Part shown: positions 1 to 8,549 of the stretch, in pieces | How the letters are laid out: each line of letters opens with the position of its first letter | Position numbering within the stretch: the stretch's first letter is position 1 | DNA from: Hydrogenophaga aromaticivorans | GTDB lineage: Bacteria > Pseudomonadota > Gammaproteobacteria > Burkholderiales > Burkholderiaceae_C | Assembly: GCF_013387465.1 (NCBI RefSeq) | Contig: NZ_VYGV01000005.1 | Span: forward strand, 1 to 64,000 | Direction: 5' to 3' | Length of the DNA: 64,000 nt | Translations under genes and position numbers: made by a program | The notes under the pieces: generated by a model | Database searches by the model: none | Told to the model about the DNA's origin: nothing | Seen by the model: the letters and a program-made list of their open reading frames with translations, nothing else

Positions 1-1
1 C

Positions 2-496
2 GCCACGCCCGAAGCCCCCGCCACCACCACCGGCCTGGAATGGGTCCCCAGCCTGCAGACCGGCGACGACCGCATGGACGAGACGCACGAAGAGTTCGTC
101 ACCATGCTGAACCAGCTGCTCGCCACCCCGCAAGCCCAGCAGCTGCCGCTTTACCGAGAATTCGTCGAACACACCGCCGCCCACTTCGCGCAAGAAGAAC
201 GCTGGATGCTCGCCACCGGCTTCACCGCCGACAACTGCCACGCTTCGCACCACGCGACCATCATGGAAACGCTGCACGCGGTGATTCCCCACTATCAAAA
301 CGACGACCCGGAAATCATCACCCGCCTGGCCGAAGCGCTGGTCGAATGGTTCCCGCAACACGCCGCCAGCATGGACGCCGGCCTGGCCCTGCACCTGAAA
401 GACGTCGGCTTCGATTCCCGCACCGAAACCCTGGCCGACCCCGACCGGGTGCGTCCGGCGACGATGAGCGGCTGCGGCAGCGTCAGCTGCAGCTGA
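2..496 (+). CDS. bacteriohemerythrin-like protein (5' end outside window)
   Basis: The reading frame is open from the left edge, so the start codon is missing. The visible part has the hemerythrin fold signature: a W followed by the TGDDRMDETHEEF block, then H...HFAQEERWM and HASHH. These supply the His, Glu and Asp ligands of a non-heme di-iron centre. Bacterial single-domain hemerythrins bind O2 reversibly and serve in oxygen supply or sensing in the cytoplasm. The C-terminus is extended by about 30 residues and ends in the Cys-containing stretch SGCGSVSCS, which is unusual. A Crp/Fnr regulator follows on the same strand after 146 bp. The family call is firm; the role is inferred. Confidence 0.85.
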   Translation, partial: ATPEAPATTTGLEWVPSLQTGDDRMDETHEEFVTMLNQLLATPQAQQLPLYREFVEHTAAHFAQEERWMLATGFTADNCHASHHATIMETLHAVIPHYQNDDPEIITRLAEALVEWFPQHAASMDAGLALHLKDVGFDSRTETLADPDRVRPATMSGCGSVSCS

Positions 497-642
497 ACGC
501 GCCCGTGCCGCCACCAGCGGCACGGTGGCGCACACCTTGTTTCAAGGTCGGTGCGCCAACCGAAAACCCTGCGCTGCCCGTGCTGTAAGCTCGATGCACT
601 TTGAGCGGGTGTCACCCAAGCTCCAGCCACCGCAGCACCCGC

Positions 643-1437
643 ATGTCCCCCAAGCCCCCGCCTCATCCCCGGCAGAACCACCTGCTGGCCGCCCTTTCAC
701 CTGAAGTACAAGACCGGCTGTTCCCCTACCTGGAACTGGTGGCTTTGCCGCTGCGCGCACTCATGTACGAATCGGGGCGCCCCATGCGCCACGTCTACTT
801 CCCCACCGACGCCATCGTGTCGCTGCAGTACGTGATGGAAAACGGTGCGTCCACCGCGATCCTCGTGGTGGGCAACGAGGGTCTGCTGGGCATCACCCTG
901 TTCATGGGCGGCGAAAGCTCGCCCAGCCGGTCGGTGGTGCAGAGCGCCGGCCACGCCTACCGCCTGCCCCGATCGCGGGTGAAGGAAGAATTCAAGCGCC
1001 ACGGCGAGCTGCTGTTGCTGATGCTGCGCTACACGCAGGCACTGATCACGCAAGTCGCTCAGACCGCCGTGTGCAACCGGCACCACGCCATCGACCAGCA
1101 ACTCTGCCGCTGGCTGCTGCTGTCCCTGGACCGCCTGTCAAACAACCACCTGACGATGACGCAGGAATTCATCGCCAACATGCTCGGCGTTCGCCGCGAG
1201 GGTGTGACGCAAGCGGCGCTGAAGCTGCAGCAGCTCGGGGTGATTTCGTACTCCCGCGGCCTGATCAAGGTCCTCGACCGGCCCCAGCTCGAAGCCCTGA
1301 GCTGCGAGTGTTACGGCGTGGTCAAGAAGGAAACCGACGTGCTGCTGCACTACATGCCGCAGCGGCAGGTGATCAAGGACGCCAGCGCCATCCCGACGGT
1401 GACGCTCCCCACGGGCAACGCCGTGCTGGCTGCCTGA
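643..1437 (+). CDS. Crp/Fnr family transcriptional regulator
   Basis: A 264-aa protein with an N-terminal cyclic-nucleotide-binding-like beta-roll (about residues 20-115), a dimerisation helix and a C-terminal winged helix-turn-helix (about 170-205, TQEFIANMLGVRREGVT). It lacks the N-terminal Cys cluster of FNR, so oxygen sensing through a 4Fe-4S cluster is unlikely. The RLDR-type cAMP pocket is not evident either, so the effector is unknown. An upstream in-frame TTG at 601 is possible, but the ATG at 643 fits the usual family length. It lies just upstream of the ammonium transporter, which has its own promoter. Confidence 0.85.
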   Translation: MSPKPPPHPRQNHLLAALSPEVQDRLFPYLELVALPLRALMYESGRPMRHVYFPTDAIVSLQYVMENGASTAILVVGNEGLLGITLFMGGESSPSRSVVQSAGHAYRLPRSRVKEEFKRHGELLLLMLRYTQALITQVAQTAVCNRHHAIDQQLCRWLLLSLDRLSNNHLTMTQEFIANMLGVRREGVTQAALKLQQLGVISYSRGLIKVLDRPQLEALSCECYGVVKKETDVLLHYMPQRQVIKDASAIPTVTLPTGNAVLAA

Positions 1438-1540
1438 GGCTTTCCCCCGGCCCCGGCGGCAGCCAGGCGGCCGCGCGACAGCGCTCGCGCCGCACCGATT
1501 TCGCGCTATCGCACCAGCTAAACGCATCAATACCTCCATA

Positions 1541-1557
1541 CTGGTGCGTTTCTTGCT
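1541..1557 (+). promoter_or_regulatory. sigma-54 (RpoN) promoter of the ammonium transporter
   Basis: The 17-mer CTGGTGCGTTTCTTGCT matches the -24/-12 consensus YTGGCACGN4TTGCW except at two positions. The invariant GG (1543-1544) and GC (1555-1556) are correctly spaced. The start site would be near 1568, about 73 nt before the ATG. GCACC/GGTGC half-sites recur around it (about 1492, 1511, 1564 and 1606), as expected for NtrC-type enhancer sites, though no perfect NtrC palindrome is present. Nitrogen control of amt genes by RpoN/NtrC is established in proteobacteria. Confidence 0.75.
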
Positions 1558-1640
1558 ATGGATTGGTGCGATTCGCCATGCAGACCCTGTTTTGGCGCTT
1601 TCAACGCACCAAAATAAGTTTTTCTGCACGGAGATTTTTC

Positions 1641-2843
1641 ATGGACGCACTCAAACAGGGCGCTGACGCCCTGTTCATCCTGCTCGGCGGCATCATGGTC
1701 CTGGCCATGCACGCCGGTTTCGCCTTTCTGGAACTCGGCACGGTTCGCAAGAAAAACCAGGTCAACGCCCTGGTCAAGATCCTGGTGGACTTTTCGGTCT
1801 CGACCATCGCCTATTTCGTCGTGGGCTACGGCGTCGCCTACGGCGCCTCGTTCTTCGTCGGTGCCGAAACCCTGGCACAGAAGAACGGCTACGAGCTGGT
1901 CAAGTTCTTCTTTTTGCTCACCTTCGCCGCCGCCATCCCGGCCATCATTTCCGGTGGCATCGCCGAACGCGCCAGGTTCTGGCCCCAACTGATCGCAACG
2001 GCTGTCATCGTCGGTTTCGTCTACCCTTTCTTTGAAGGCATCGCCTGGAACGGCCACTTCGGCGTGCAGGCCTGGATCACCGAAACCACCGGTGCCGCCT
2101 TCCACGACTTCGCGGGCTCGGTCGTCGTACACGCCGTCGGCGGCTGGATCGCGCTGCCCGCGGTCATCTTCCTGGGCGCCCGCGCCAACCGCTACCGCAA
2201 GGACGGCGGCATCTCGGCCCACCCACCGTCCAGCATTCCCTTCCTCGCGCTGGGCGCCTGGATCCTCTGCGTGGGCTGGTTCGGTTTCAATGTGATGAGT
2301 GCGCAGACGCTGGAGAAAATCTCGGGTCTCGTCGCTGTGAACTCGCTCATGGCCATGGTCGGCGGCACGCTGGCCGCGCTGCTGGCCGGCAAGAACGACC
2401 CCGGCTTCGTGCACAACGGCCCGCTGGCCGGCCTGGTGGCTGTTTGCGCCGGTTCCGATCTCATGCACCCGCTGGGCGCGCTGGTGGTCGGCGCGGTGGC
2501 GGGCGCGTTGTTCGTGGGCATGTTCACGCTGACACAGAACCGCTGGAAGATCGACGACGTGCTCGGCGTCTGGCCGCTGCACGGCCTGTGCGGCACCTGG
2601 GGCGGCCTCGCTGCCGGCATCTTCGGCCAACAGGCGCTGGGCGGCCTGGGTGGCGTCAGCTTCAGCGCGCAACTCATCGGCACCGCCCTGGGCGTGAGCT
2701 GGGCGTTGCTCGGCGGCGCGGTGGTCTACGGCGCGCTCAAGGCCACCATGGGCCTGCGCCTGAGCCAGGAAGAGGAATACGACGGCGCCGACCTGACCAT
2801 CCACCGCATCAGCGCCACACCGGACCGGGAAGTGAGCTGGTAA
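1641..2843 (+). CDS. amt: ammonium transporter (Amt family)
   Basis: A 400-aa polytopic membrane protein with eleven predicted hydrophobic segments, the Amt/MEP/Rh fold that conducts NH4+/NH3 across the inner membrane as a trimer. The twin pore histidines are visible in VVVHAVGG (about residue 164) and LHGLCGTWGG (about 314). The ATG at 1641 follows a GGAG-like ribosome site; the long open frame upstream is only GC-rich readthrough. It lacks the cleavable signal and long C-terminal tail of classical AmtB and has no adjacent glnK, so PII regulation would have to act in trans. Its 3' tip (2779-2799) is partly repeated at 4139-4159 (see findings). Confidence 0.93.
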   Translation: MDALKQGADALFILLGGIMVLAMHAGFAFLELGTVRKKNQVNALVKILVDFSVSTIAYFVVGYGVAYGASFFVGAETLAQKNGYELVKFFFLLTFAAAIPAIISGGIAERARFWPQLIATAVIVGFVYPFFEGIAWNGHFGVQAWITETTGAAFHDFAGSVVVHAVGGWIALPAVIFLGARANRYRKDGGISAHPPSSIPFLALGAWILCVGWFGFNVMSAQTLEKISGLVAVNSLMAMVGGTLAALLAGKNDPGFVHNGPLAGLVAVCAGSDLMHPLGALVVGAVAGALFVGMFTLTQNRWKIDDVLGVWPLHGLCGTWGGLAAGIFGQQALGGLGGVSFSAQLIGTALGVSWALLGGAVVYGALKATMGLRLSQEEEYDGADLTIHRISATPDREVSW

Positions 2844-2860
2844 AGCGGATCGCCCGCCGC

Positions 2861-4057
2861 CTAAGAACCGTCCCGCCCCTCTTCGTGGCCGTGAAGCACA
2901 TAGTGTCCAAAGGGATACAGGCCCGCCTGCCGGACATCGGGATACCGCTCCAGATACCGGTCTGCAGAAAACTTCCGGTAATCGAGCTGCAGTTCACTGT
3001 TGCTGCGAATGCATTCAAGGTACAGCTGGAACAGCAGCTCGACAAGGCTGGCGTTTTCGGGCACCTCGGCGCCACGGCTCGTCAACTCCCTGCGAATCGT
3101 CGTCAGCATCCCGGGCGTCGTCCGCCCCAGCCAGTCCTTCAGCCCCGTGCACTCCATATCTTGCTCGGAATAGGGCGGCAGCTGCAGGCTCTGCCCCAGC
3201 CGGGCCTCCATCCAGGCCATGTCCCAGACATCGATCTCCCTTGCCACCAATCTGGCAGGCATTTCAAACCGGCCCGGAAACAACTGCCCCAAAACACCCA
3301 CCAATTCACGCCAAGAACTTTGCAACAGGCCACTCCCGGACGAGAACATCGGGTAATTGTTCAGGGCGTAGATGCAACGGACCGCATCGGTCGACAGGGT
3401 CGCATTCGCCTCCAGGCGGTGGGCAGGATCCTTCTTCAACCCGATCCAGGATGCGAAATCAGCGATCACATCGCCATTCAGCAGCTTCTCACGTCGGTAC
3501 AGCCGATAGGAAACGTTCTCAGCGCCAAAGACGTCTTCGATATGGTCAAAGTTGTTCCGGTATGAAAGAGGGTGCAGGTGGTCGCCGGCATGGCCCCATT
3601 TGATCGCTTCCTGAGTGATGGCCTTGACATAGTCAAACGGATCCCTGACATAGGCGTAGACCTGAATGTCGCTGGCGTACTGGCGAAGCATCACACCCAG
3701 TTCCTGCGTGGACTCCAGATCGAAATTCGTGATGGTTTCCGCCGACAGAATCAATACCTCGGCTTCACTCGCCCTCAGGCAGGCTTCCAGTGCATCCCGG
3801 CATTGCACCCGGACCCGGTCAAAGTCGTTGGCCACCACGCCAACCCGCAGCAACATGCCCACTCTTTTGCTGTCCTTGTCAAACGCGGTGTTGATCAGGA
3901 ATGAGTGGTTGTATGCATGCTCGCGCTCCGCCTTCACCACAGGCGGCAGCGTCGCGTATTCGAAAACACCATCCCGGTAGCCGGCCAGTGAGGCCTGGAT
4001 GGATGTTGATCCCGTCTTGTGCATCCCAACGTGGAGGACGATCTTTTTCATCAGCAT
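2861..4057 (-). CDS. sulfotransferase-like P-loop protein, copy 1
   Basis: A 398-aa protein starting MLMKK (or MKK two codons later), preceded by GGGAG. Residues near the start form the 5'-PSB loop of PAPS-dependent sulfotransferases (HVGMHKTGST). YVRDPFDYVK further in resembles the conserved R-D-P element that contacts the 3'-phosphate. The C-terminus ends in a YLERYPDVRQAG...HYVLHG..EGR motif that recurs in surface-polysaccharide and glycan-associated proteins. Likely acceptors are extracellular glycans, but none can be named. It is a tandem paralogue of the next gene, with equal length and very high identity. It converges on amt with only 17 bp between stops. Confidence 0.7.
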   Translation of the reverse strand: MLMKKIVLHVGMHKTGSTSIQASLAGYRDGVFEYATLPPVVKAEREHAYNHSFLINTAFDKDSKRVGMLLRVGVVANDFDRVRVQCRDALEACLRASEAEVLILSAETITNFDLESTQELGVMLRQYASDIQVYAYVRDPFDYVKAITQEAIKWGHAGDHLHPLSYRNNFDHIEDVFGAENVSYRLYRREKLLNGDVIADFASWIGLKKDPAHRLEANATLSTDAVRCIYALNNYPMFSSGSGLLQSSWRELVGVLGQLFPGRFEMPARLVAREIDVWDMAWMEARLGQSLQLPPYSEQDMECTGLKDWLGRTTPGMLTTIRRELTSRGAEVPENASLVELLFQLYLECIRSNSELQLDYRKFSADRYLERYPDVRQAGLYPFGHYVLHGHEEGRDGS

Positions 4058-4138
4058 GTTCTCCCAGGTGATCACAAAGTCTAAACAGCTGTCATCGTCG
4101 GCTTCGCATAGGCCTACATCTGGAACAGGTATAGACAC

Positions 4139-4159
4139 ACGACGGCGCGGACCTGACCA
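4139..4159. repeat. 21-bp remnant of the amt 3' end (duplication footprint)
   Basis: The stretch matches 2779-2799 inside the 3' end of amt at 20 of 21 positions. It lies at the same side of sulfotransferase copy 2 as the amt end lies beside copy 1. It marks the border of the tandem duplication; about 50 bp between this block and the gene end were lost in copy 2. Confidence 0.75.
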
Positions 4160-4167
4160 ACCGCCGC

Positions 4168-5358
4168 CTACGAACCGTCGCGCCCCTCGCCGTGGCCGTG
4201 GAGCACATAGTGTCCAAAGGGATACAGGCCCGCCTGCCGGACATCGGGATACCGCTCCAGATACCGGTCCGCTGAAAACTTCCGGTAATCGAGCTGCCGA
4301 TCACTGAAGCTGCGAATACATTCAAGGTACAGCTGGAACAGCAGCTCGACAAGGCTGGCGTTTTCAGGCACCTCGGCGCCACGGCTCGTCAACTCCCTGC
4401 GAATCGTCGTCAGCATCCCGGGCGTCGTGCGCCCCAGCCAATCCTTCAGCCCCGTGCAGTCCATATCTTGCCCGGAATGGGGCGGCAGCTGCAGGCTCTG
4501 CCCCAGCCGGGCCTCCATCCAGGCCATGTCCCAGACATCGATCTCCCGCGAAACCATTCTGGCGGGTATTTCAAACCGGCCCGGAAACAGGCGTCTGAGA
4601 ACATCCAGCAGTTCGCGCCACGAGTAGTGCAACAGCCCGTTCCAGGACGAGAACATGGGATAACTGTTCAAGGCGTAGAGGCACCGGACCGCGTCGGTCG
4701 ACAAGGTCACATTCGCCTCCAGGCGGTGGGCAGGATCCTTCTTCAACCCGATCCACGAGCCAAAATCAGCGATCACATCGCCGTTCAGCAGCTTCTCACG
4801 ACGGTACAGCCGATAGGAAACGCACTCCGCCCCGAAGACGTCTTCGATATGGTCAAAGTTGTTCCGGTATGAAAGGGGGTGCAGGTGATCCCCGGTGTAT
4901 CCCCACTTGATCCATTCCTGCGTGGCGGACTTGACATAGCCAAACGGGTCCCTGACATAGGCGTAGACCTGAATGTCGCTGGCGTGCTGGCGAAGCAGCG
5001 CCCCCAGTTCCCGCACAGCCTCCAGATCAAAACCCGTGATGGCTTCCGCCGACAGAATCAGGGCCTCGGTTTCACACGCCCTCAGGCAGGCTTCCAGTGC
5101 ATCCCGGCATTGCACCCGGAACCGATCAAAGTCGCAGGCCGCTACGCCAAACTTCCGCAACTTGCCCATTCTCTGGTGGCCTCGGTCAAATGCGGTGTTG
5201 ATCAGGAACGAGTGGTTGTATGCACGCTGGCGATCCGCCTCCACCGCGGGCGGCAACGGCGCGTATTCGAAAACACCATCCCGGTAACCGGCCAGCGAGG
5301 CTTGAATGGCGGTTGATCCCGTCTTGTGCATCCCGACGTGGAGGACGATTCTTTTCAT
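4168..5358 (-). CDS. sulfotransferase-like P-loop protein, copy 2
   Basis: A 396-aa near-copy of the neighbouring gene with the same P-loop (HVGMHKTGST), the same YVRDPFGYVK element and the same YPDVRQAG...EGR tail. Differences are scattered substitutions rather than indels, so both copies look functional and diverging. The longer open frame upstream of the ATG at 5358 is rejected because homology to copy 1 begins at MKRIVLHVG. The ribosome site is weak (CTGGAAACC). About 110 bp separates it from copy 1. Substrate unknown; sulfation of a cell-surface glycan is inferred from the P-loop and tail motif. Confidence 0.7.
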   Translation of the reverse strand: MKRIVLHVGMHKTGSTAIQASLAGYRDGVFEYAPLPPAVEADRQRAYNHSFLINTAFDRGHQRMGKLRKFGVAACDFDRFRVQCRDALEACLRACETEALILSAEAITGFDLEAVRELGALLRQHASDIQVYAYVRDPFGYVKSATQEWIKWGYTGDHLHPLSYRNNFDHIEDVFGAECVSYRLYRREKLLNGDVIADFGSWIGLKKDPAHRLEANVTLSTDAVRCLYALNSYPMFSSWNGLLHYSWRELLDVLRRLFPGRFEIPARMVSREIDVWDMAWMEARLGQSLQLPPHSGQDMDCTGLKDWLGRTTPGMLTTIRRELTSRGAEVPENASLVELLFQLYLECIRSFSDRQLDYRKFSADRYLERYPDVRQAGLYPFGHYVLHGHGEGRDGS

Positions 5359-5447
5359 GAGCAGGGTTTCCAGAGAATCCGAGGTTCGGTCAGCCCTCAT
5401 TTGAAGACACCCACTGCGGCTGAACCGCACCGGGCATCGCGAAGGCG

Positions 5448-5467
5448 CGGCCAGTCTAAACTGGCCG
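5448..5467. promoter_or_regulatory. 8-bp perfect inverted repeat in divergent promoter region
   Basis: CGGCCAGT and ACTGGCCG are separated by CTAA, between the divergently transcribed sulfotransferase copy 2 and the GFA-family gene. It could be an operator or the base of an RNA hairpin. No T-run follows on either strand, so an intrinsic terminator is unlikely. Confidence 0.3.
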
Positions 5468-5573
5468 TCAGCGTCGGCCTTGAATGGAACTGCTTCCCCC
5501 CGATGTCGAAAACAGGCTCCGGTGATCGTCGTGTTGTTTGGGGGCCGTCCCCGAACCAGCCACATCCGACACC

Positions 5574-5936
5574 ATGACCACCACCGCATCCACCCACGCC
5601 GGCAGCTGCCACTGCGGCCGCATCGCATTTGAAGTCCAGGGCGAGATCGACAGTGCGCTCGCCTGCAACTGCTCCATCTGCTCGCGCAAAGGCTCGCTGC
5701 TCTGGTTCGTGCCGCGCGCCAGCCTGGTCCTGAAGACGCCCGAGGACGCCGCCTCGACCTACCTGTTCAACAAACACGTGATCCGCCACCGCTTCTGCCC
5801 GGTCTGCGGCATCCACCCCTATGGCGAAGGCACCGACCCCAAGGGCAACGCCATGGCGGCGATCAACCTGCGCTGCATCGACGGCATCGACCTCGCGGCC
5901 ATCCCTGTGCACCATTTCGACGGCAAAAGCCTCTGA
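5574..5936 (+). CDS. GFA family (Mss4-fold) zinc-binding protein
   Basis: A 120-aa protein with the three cysteine groups of the GFA domain: CHCG (about residue 15), CNCSIC (about 37) and CPVCG (about 75). In this family these bind two zinc ions. The founding member is glutathione-dependent formaldehyde-activating enzyme, but short stand-alone members are mostly of unknown activity and GSH dependence cannot be assumed. The ATG at 5574 is preferred to the upstream TTG at 5538. The next gene, an MFS exporter, follows after 97 bp on the same strand. Confidence 0.85.
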   Translation: MTTTASTHAGSCHCGRIAFEVQGEIDSALACNCSICSRKGSLLWFVPRASLVLKTPEDAASTYLFNKHVIRHRFCPVCGIHPYGEGTDPKGNAMAAINLRCIDGIDLAAIPVHHFDGKSL

Positions 5937-6033
5937 GCGCCGGGGCGCCAGCCGCCCGCCGTCCCTATCATCCGCACAGGCCACCGGCCGCCGCCCTGGC
6001 CAGACCAGGCCAGTGCCAGAGGCCGCCGATCCC

Positions 6034-7563
6034 ATGAGCCATTCCCCGCCCACCCTGCCTGACGCTTCGACCACCCCGCCCGCGAAAGCCACCCGCCGCG
6101 AATGGTTCGGGCTGGCCGTGATCGCCCTGCCCTGTCTGGTCTACGCCATGGACCTCACGGTGCTCAACCTGGCCGTGCCCGCGCTCAGCCGGGCGCTGGT
6201 GCCCAGCGCCTCGCAGCTGCTCTGGATCATCGACATCTACGGCTTCTTCGTCGCCGGCTTCCTGATCACCATGGGCACGCTGGGCGACCGCATCGGGCGC
6301 CGCCGCCTGCTGCTGATCGGCGCGGCCTTCTTCACCGTGGCCTCGGTGCTGGCCGCGTTCGCGCGCACCCCGAACGAGCTGATCGTGCTGCGCGCGCTGC
6401 TGGGCATCGCCGGCGCCACGCTCGCACCGTCCACGCTCTCGCTGATCCGCAACATGTTTCATGACGAGACGCAGCGCCAGGTCGCCATCGGCGTGTGGAT
6501 CACCGCGTTCTCGGTCGGCAGCGCCATCGGCCCGCTGGTCGGCGGCTGGCTGCTGGAGCACTTCTGGTGGGGCTCGGTCTTCCTGCCCGCCGTGCCGGTG
6601 ATGGCCCTGCTGCTGGTGCTCGGGCCGCGCCTGCTGCCCGAGTACCGCGATGAAAACGCCGGCCGCATCGACGCGCCGAGCGTGCTGCTCTCGCTGTCCG
6701 CCGTGCTCAGCCTGATCTACGCCGTCAAGGCCATGGCCGAATACGGACCGAGTCCAGGGCGGCTGGCCTTGCTGCTCGCCGGGCTTGCCCTCGGCGTGGC
6801 GTTCGTGCGGCGCCAGAAGCGCATCGATTACCCGCTGCTCGAACTGCGGCTGTTCTCCATTCCCACCTTCCGCACGGCCATCATGGCCTACGGGCTGTCG
6901 TGCCTGGCCATGTTCGGCATCTACATCTTCATCGCCCAGCACCTGCAGATGGTGCTGGCGCTCTCGCCGCTGCAGGCCGGCTGGGCCACGGTGCCGTGGG
7001 CGGGCGGCTTCGTGTTCGGCTCCCTGGTGCTGGCGCCCTGGCTGGCGCGGCGCTTCGGGCCCGGGCCGGTGATGGTGTGGTGCCTCGCGGCGGCCGCGGC
7101 CGGCATGCTGATCATGGTGTGGGCCGACGGCCCCTGGGCGCTGTGGGTGCTGGTGGCCGGCATGGTCGTGGTCAGCCTGGGCATGGCGCCGGTGTTCGCC
7201 ATCGGCACCGAACAGATCATCACCTCCGCGCCGCCCGAACGCGCGGGCGCCGCCTCGGCCATCGCCGAAACCAGCTCGGAATTCTGCGGCGCGCTGGGCA
7301 TTGCGCTGTTCGGCAGCGCGGGCACCCTCATCTACCGCCAGCAGCTCGCGCAGGCCGGCGGCGAAGGCCTGCCCCCGGAAGCGCTGGCCACCCTAGGCGG
7401 CGCACTCTCGGTGGCCGAACGACTGCCCGCCGAAGCGGCGCAAGCGTTGATCTTTATCGCCCGCGCCGCCTTCACCGACGCGCTGCAGTTCACCGCCCTC
7501 ACCGGCAGCGCGCTCATGCTGCTGGCCAGCGTGCTGGCGGCGCGCATGCTGAGGCGACCGTAG
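6034..7563 (+). CDS. MFS drug exporter, DHA2 (14-TMS) family
   Basis: A 509-aa membrane protein with about 14 hydrophobic segments. It has MFS motif A (GTLGDRIGRRR, about residues 83-93) between TM2 and TM3, and the DHA2-type start YAMDLTVLNLAVPALS with its membrane-embedded Asp. This resembles the SmvA/EmrB/QacA group of proton-driven exporters of quaternary amines, dyes and biocides. The start at 6034 (MSHSPPTL) is the first ATG ahead of the homologous region; the long upstream frame is the shadow of the GFA gene. No local regulator is visible. Confidence 0.88.
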   Translation: MSHSPPTLPDASTTPPAKATRREWFGLAVIALPCLVYAMDLTVLNLAVPALSRALVPSASQLLWIIDIYGFFVAGFLITMGTLGDRIGRRRLLLIGAAFFTVASVLAAFARTPNELIVLRALLGIAGATLAPSTLSLIRNMFHDETQRQVAIGVWITAFSVGSAIGPLVGGWLLEHFWWGSVFLPAVPVMALLLVLGPRLLPEYRDENAGRIDAPSVLLSLSAVLSLIYAVKAMAEYGPSPGRLALLLAGLALGVAFVRRQKRIDYPLLELRLFSIPTFRTAIMAYGLSCLAMFGIYIFIAQHLQMVLALSPLQAGWATVPWAGGFVFGSLVLAPWLARRFGPGPVMVWCLAAAAAGMLIMVWADGPWALWVLVAGMVVVSLGMAPVFAIGTEQIITSAPPERAGAASAIAETSSEFCGALGIALFGSAGTLIYRQQLAQAGGEGLPPEALATLGGALSVAERLPAEAAQALIFIARAAFTDALQFTALTGSALMLLASVLAARMLRRP

Positions 7564-7577
7564 CGGCGACGCTGGCC

Positions 7578-7787
7578 TCAAACCAGCGTATTGACCTGCG
7601 TCCCCACCGATCCGCCATTCGCCAGCGGCAAATCGCCCGCCACCGCGTTCAGCAGCGCCGCCGACGCCGACTCGTGCATGTCCATGGCTTTTTTCATGAC
7701 GAAGATTTGCGCTTCCTGCGCGGTCTGGCCCTGGCGCGTCTGAAGCACGCGGTCCATGAGCAATGCGGGAGAAACGTCCATGTCCAT
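7578..7787 (-). CDS. YjfB-like putative motility protein
   Basis: A 69-aa protein (MDMDVSPALLMDRVLQ...) with the pattern of the YjfB putative-motility family: a short N-terminal helix, a Q-rich turn, then VMKKAMDMHESAS and a Gly/Asn-rich tail. Members are small soluble proteins that often belong to sigma-D/FliA regulons; the function is unknown. The ATG at 7787 follows a weak purine stretch. The 3' end converges on the MFS gene with 14 bp between stops. Confidence 0.65.
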   Translation of the reverse strand: MDMDVSPALLMDRVLQTRQGQTAQEAQIFVMKKAMDMHESASAALLNAVAGDLPLANGGSVGTQVNTLV

Positions 7788-7952
7788 GCTGAATCCTTGA
7801 TAGATGTTCAGTGTTATCGGCCCCCTGCACAGACAACTTGATCCGCCCCGGCGCCCCACCCCGTTCGTGTTGCTTGCCTCTCTGGTAACAAACCGTACAC
7901 AATGGCCGCCGAGGCATCAGCCCACAACAACGCCGCCCAGGGAGGGGAGCCC

Positions 7953-8511
7953 ATGAGGGACGCCCAGCCGCGCCCGTTCCACATCCGCATCGACCGCGAA
8001 CTCGTGCACCCGCAGGTGATCGCCCTGCTGGAAGAACACCTTGTCGGCATGCGCGCCGAGTCACCGCCCGAGTGCGTGTTCGCGCTCGACCTCGACGGTC
8101 TGCGCCGGCCGGAGATCACGTTCCTGACCGCCTGGCGCCCCGCGCCTTCTGATTCAGTCGGCGACGCTAAAGGCGAACTGCTCGCCATGGGCGCCATCAA
8201 GGAACTGGCGCCCACCACCGCGTTCGGCGGCGGGCACGGCGAACTCAAGTCCATGCGCACCAGCGCGCGCCACCTGCGCCAGGGCGCCGCCCAAGCCATC
8301 CTCACCGAACTGCTCGCCCTCGCGCGGCAGCGCGGCTACGCGCGGGTCAGTCTGGAAACCGGCAGGCAGCACGCCGGCGTTTGAACCGGCGATGGCGATG
8401 TACCGGCGGTTCGGGTTTGTGGACTGCGGGCCGTTTGCGGATTACCGGGAGGATCCGTTCAGTCGGTTTTTCGCTATAGCGTTGCAAAACGCTTTAGCCA
8501 AAAAAGAATAG
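7953..8511 (+). pseudogene. GNAT N-acetyltransferase, frameshifted near the C-terminus
   Basis: A strong ribosome site (AGGGAGGGGAG) precedes the ATG at 7953. The first frame encodes a GNAT domain (LLAMGAIKEL, then HLRQGAAQAIL for the acetyl-CoA pyrophosphate loop) and stops at 8384. The expected last strand and helix (TPAFEPAMAMYRRFGF...DYREDPFSRFF) continue in another frame from about 8370 to the TAG at 8509. Removing a single C near 8369 would restore one frame reading ETGRQTPAFEPA. It is either a recent inactivating insertion or a sequencing error. The last residues differ from the family and run into AT-rich DNA, suggesting the gene end was altered when the next gene arrived. Confidence 0.75.
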
Positions 8512-8549
8512 CTCAGATTCATTAATTCGCTCTGACTCAAGGGAATACA

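Noticed and set aside
1527-2804. 425-codon minus-strand open frame
   Set aside because: Antisense of amt; composition typical of shadow frames.
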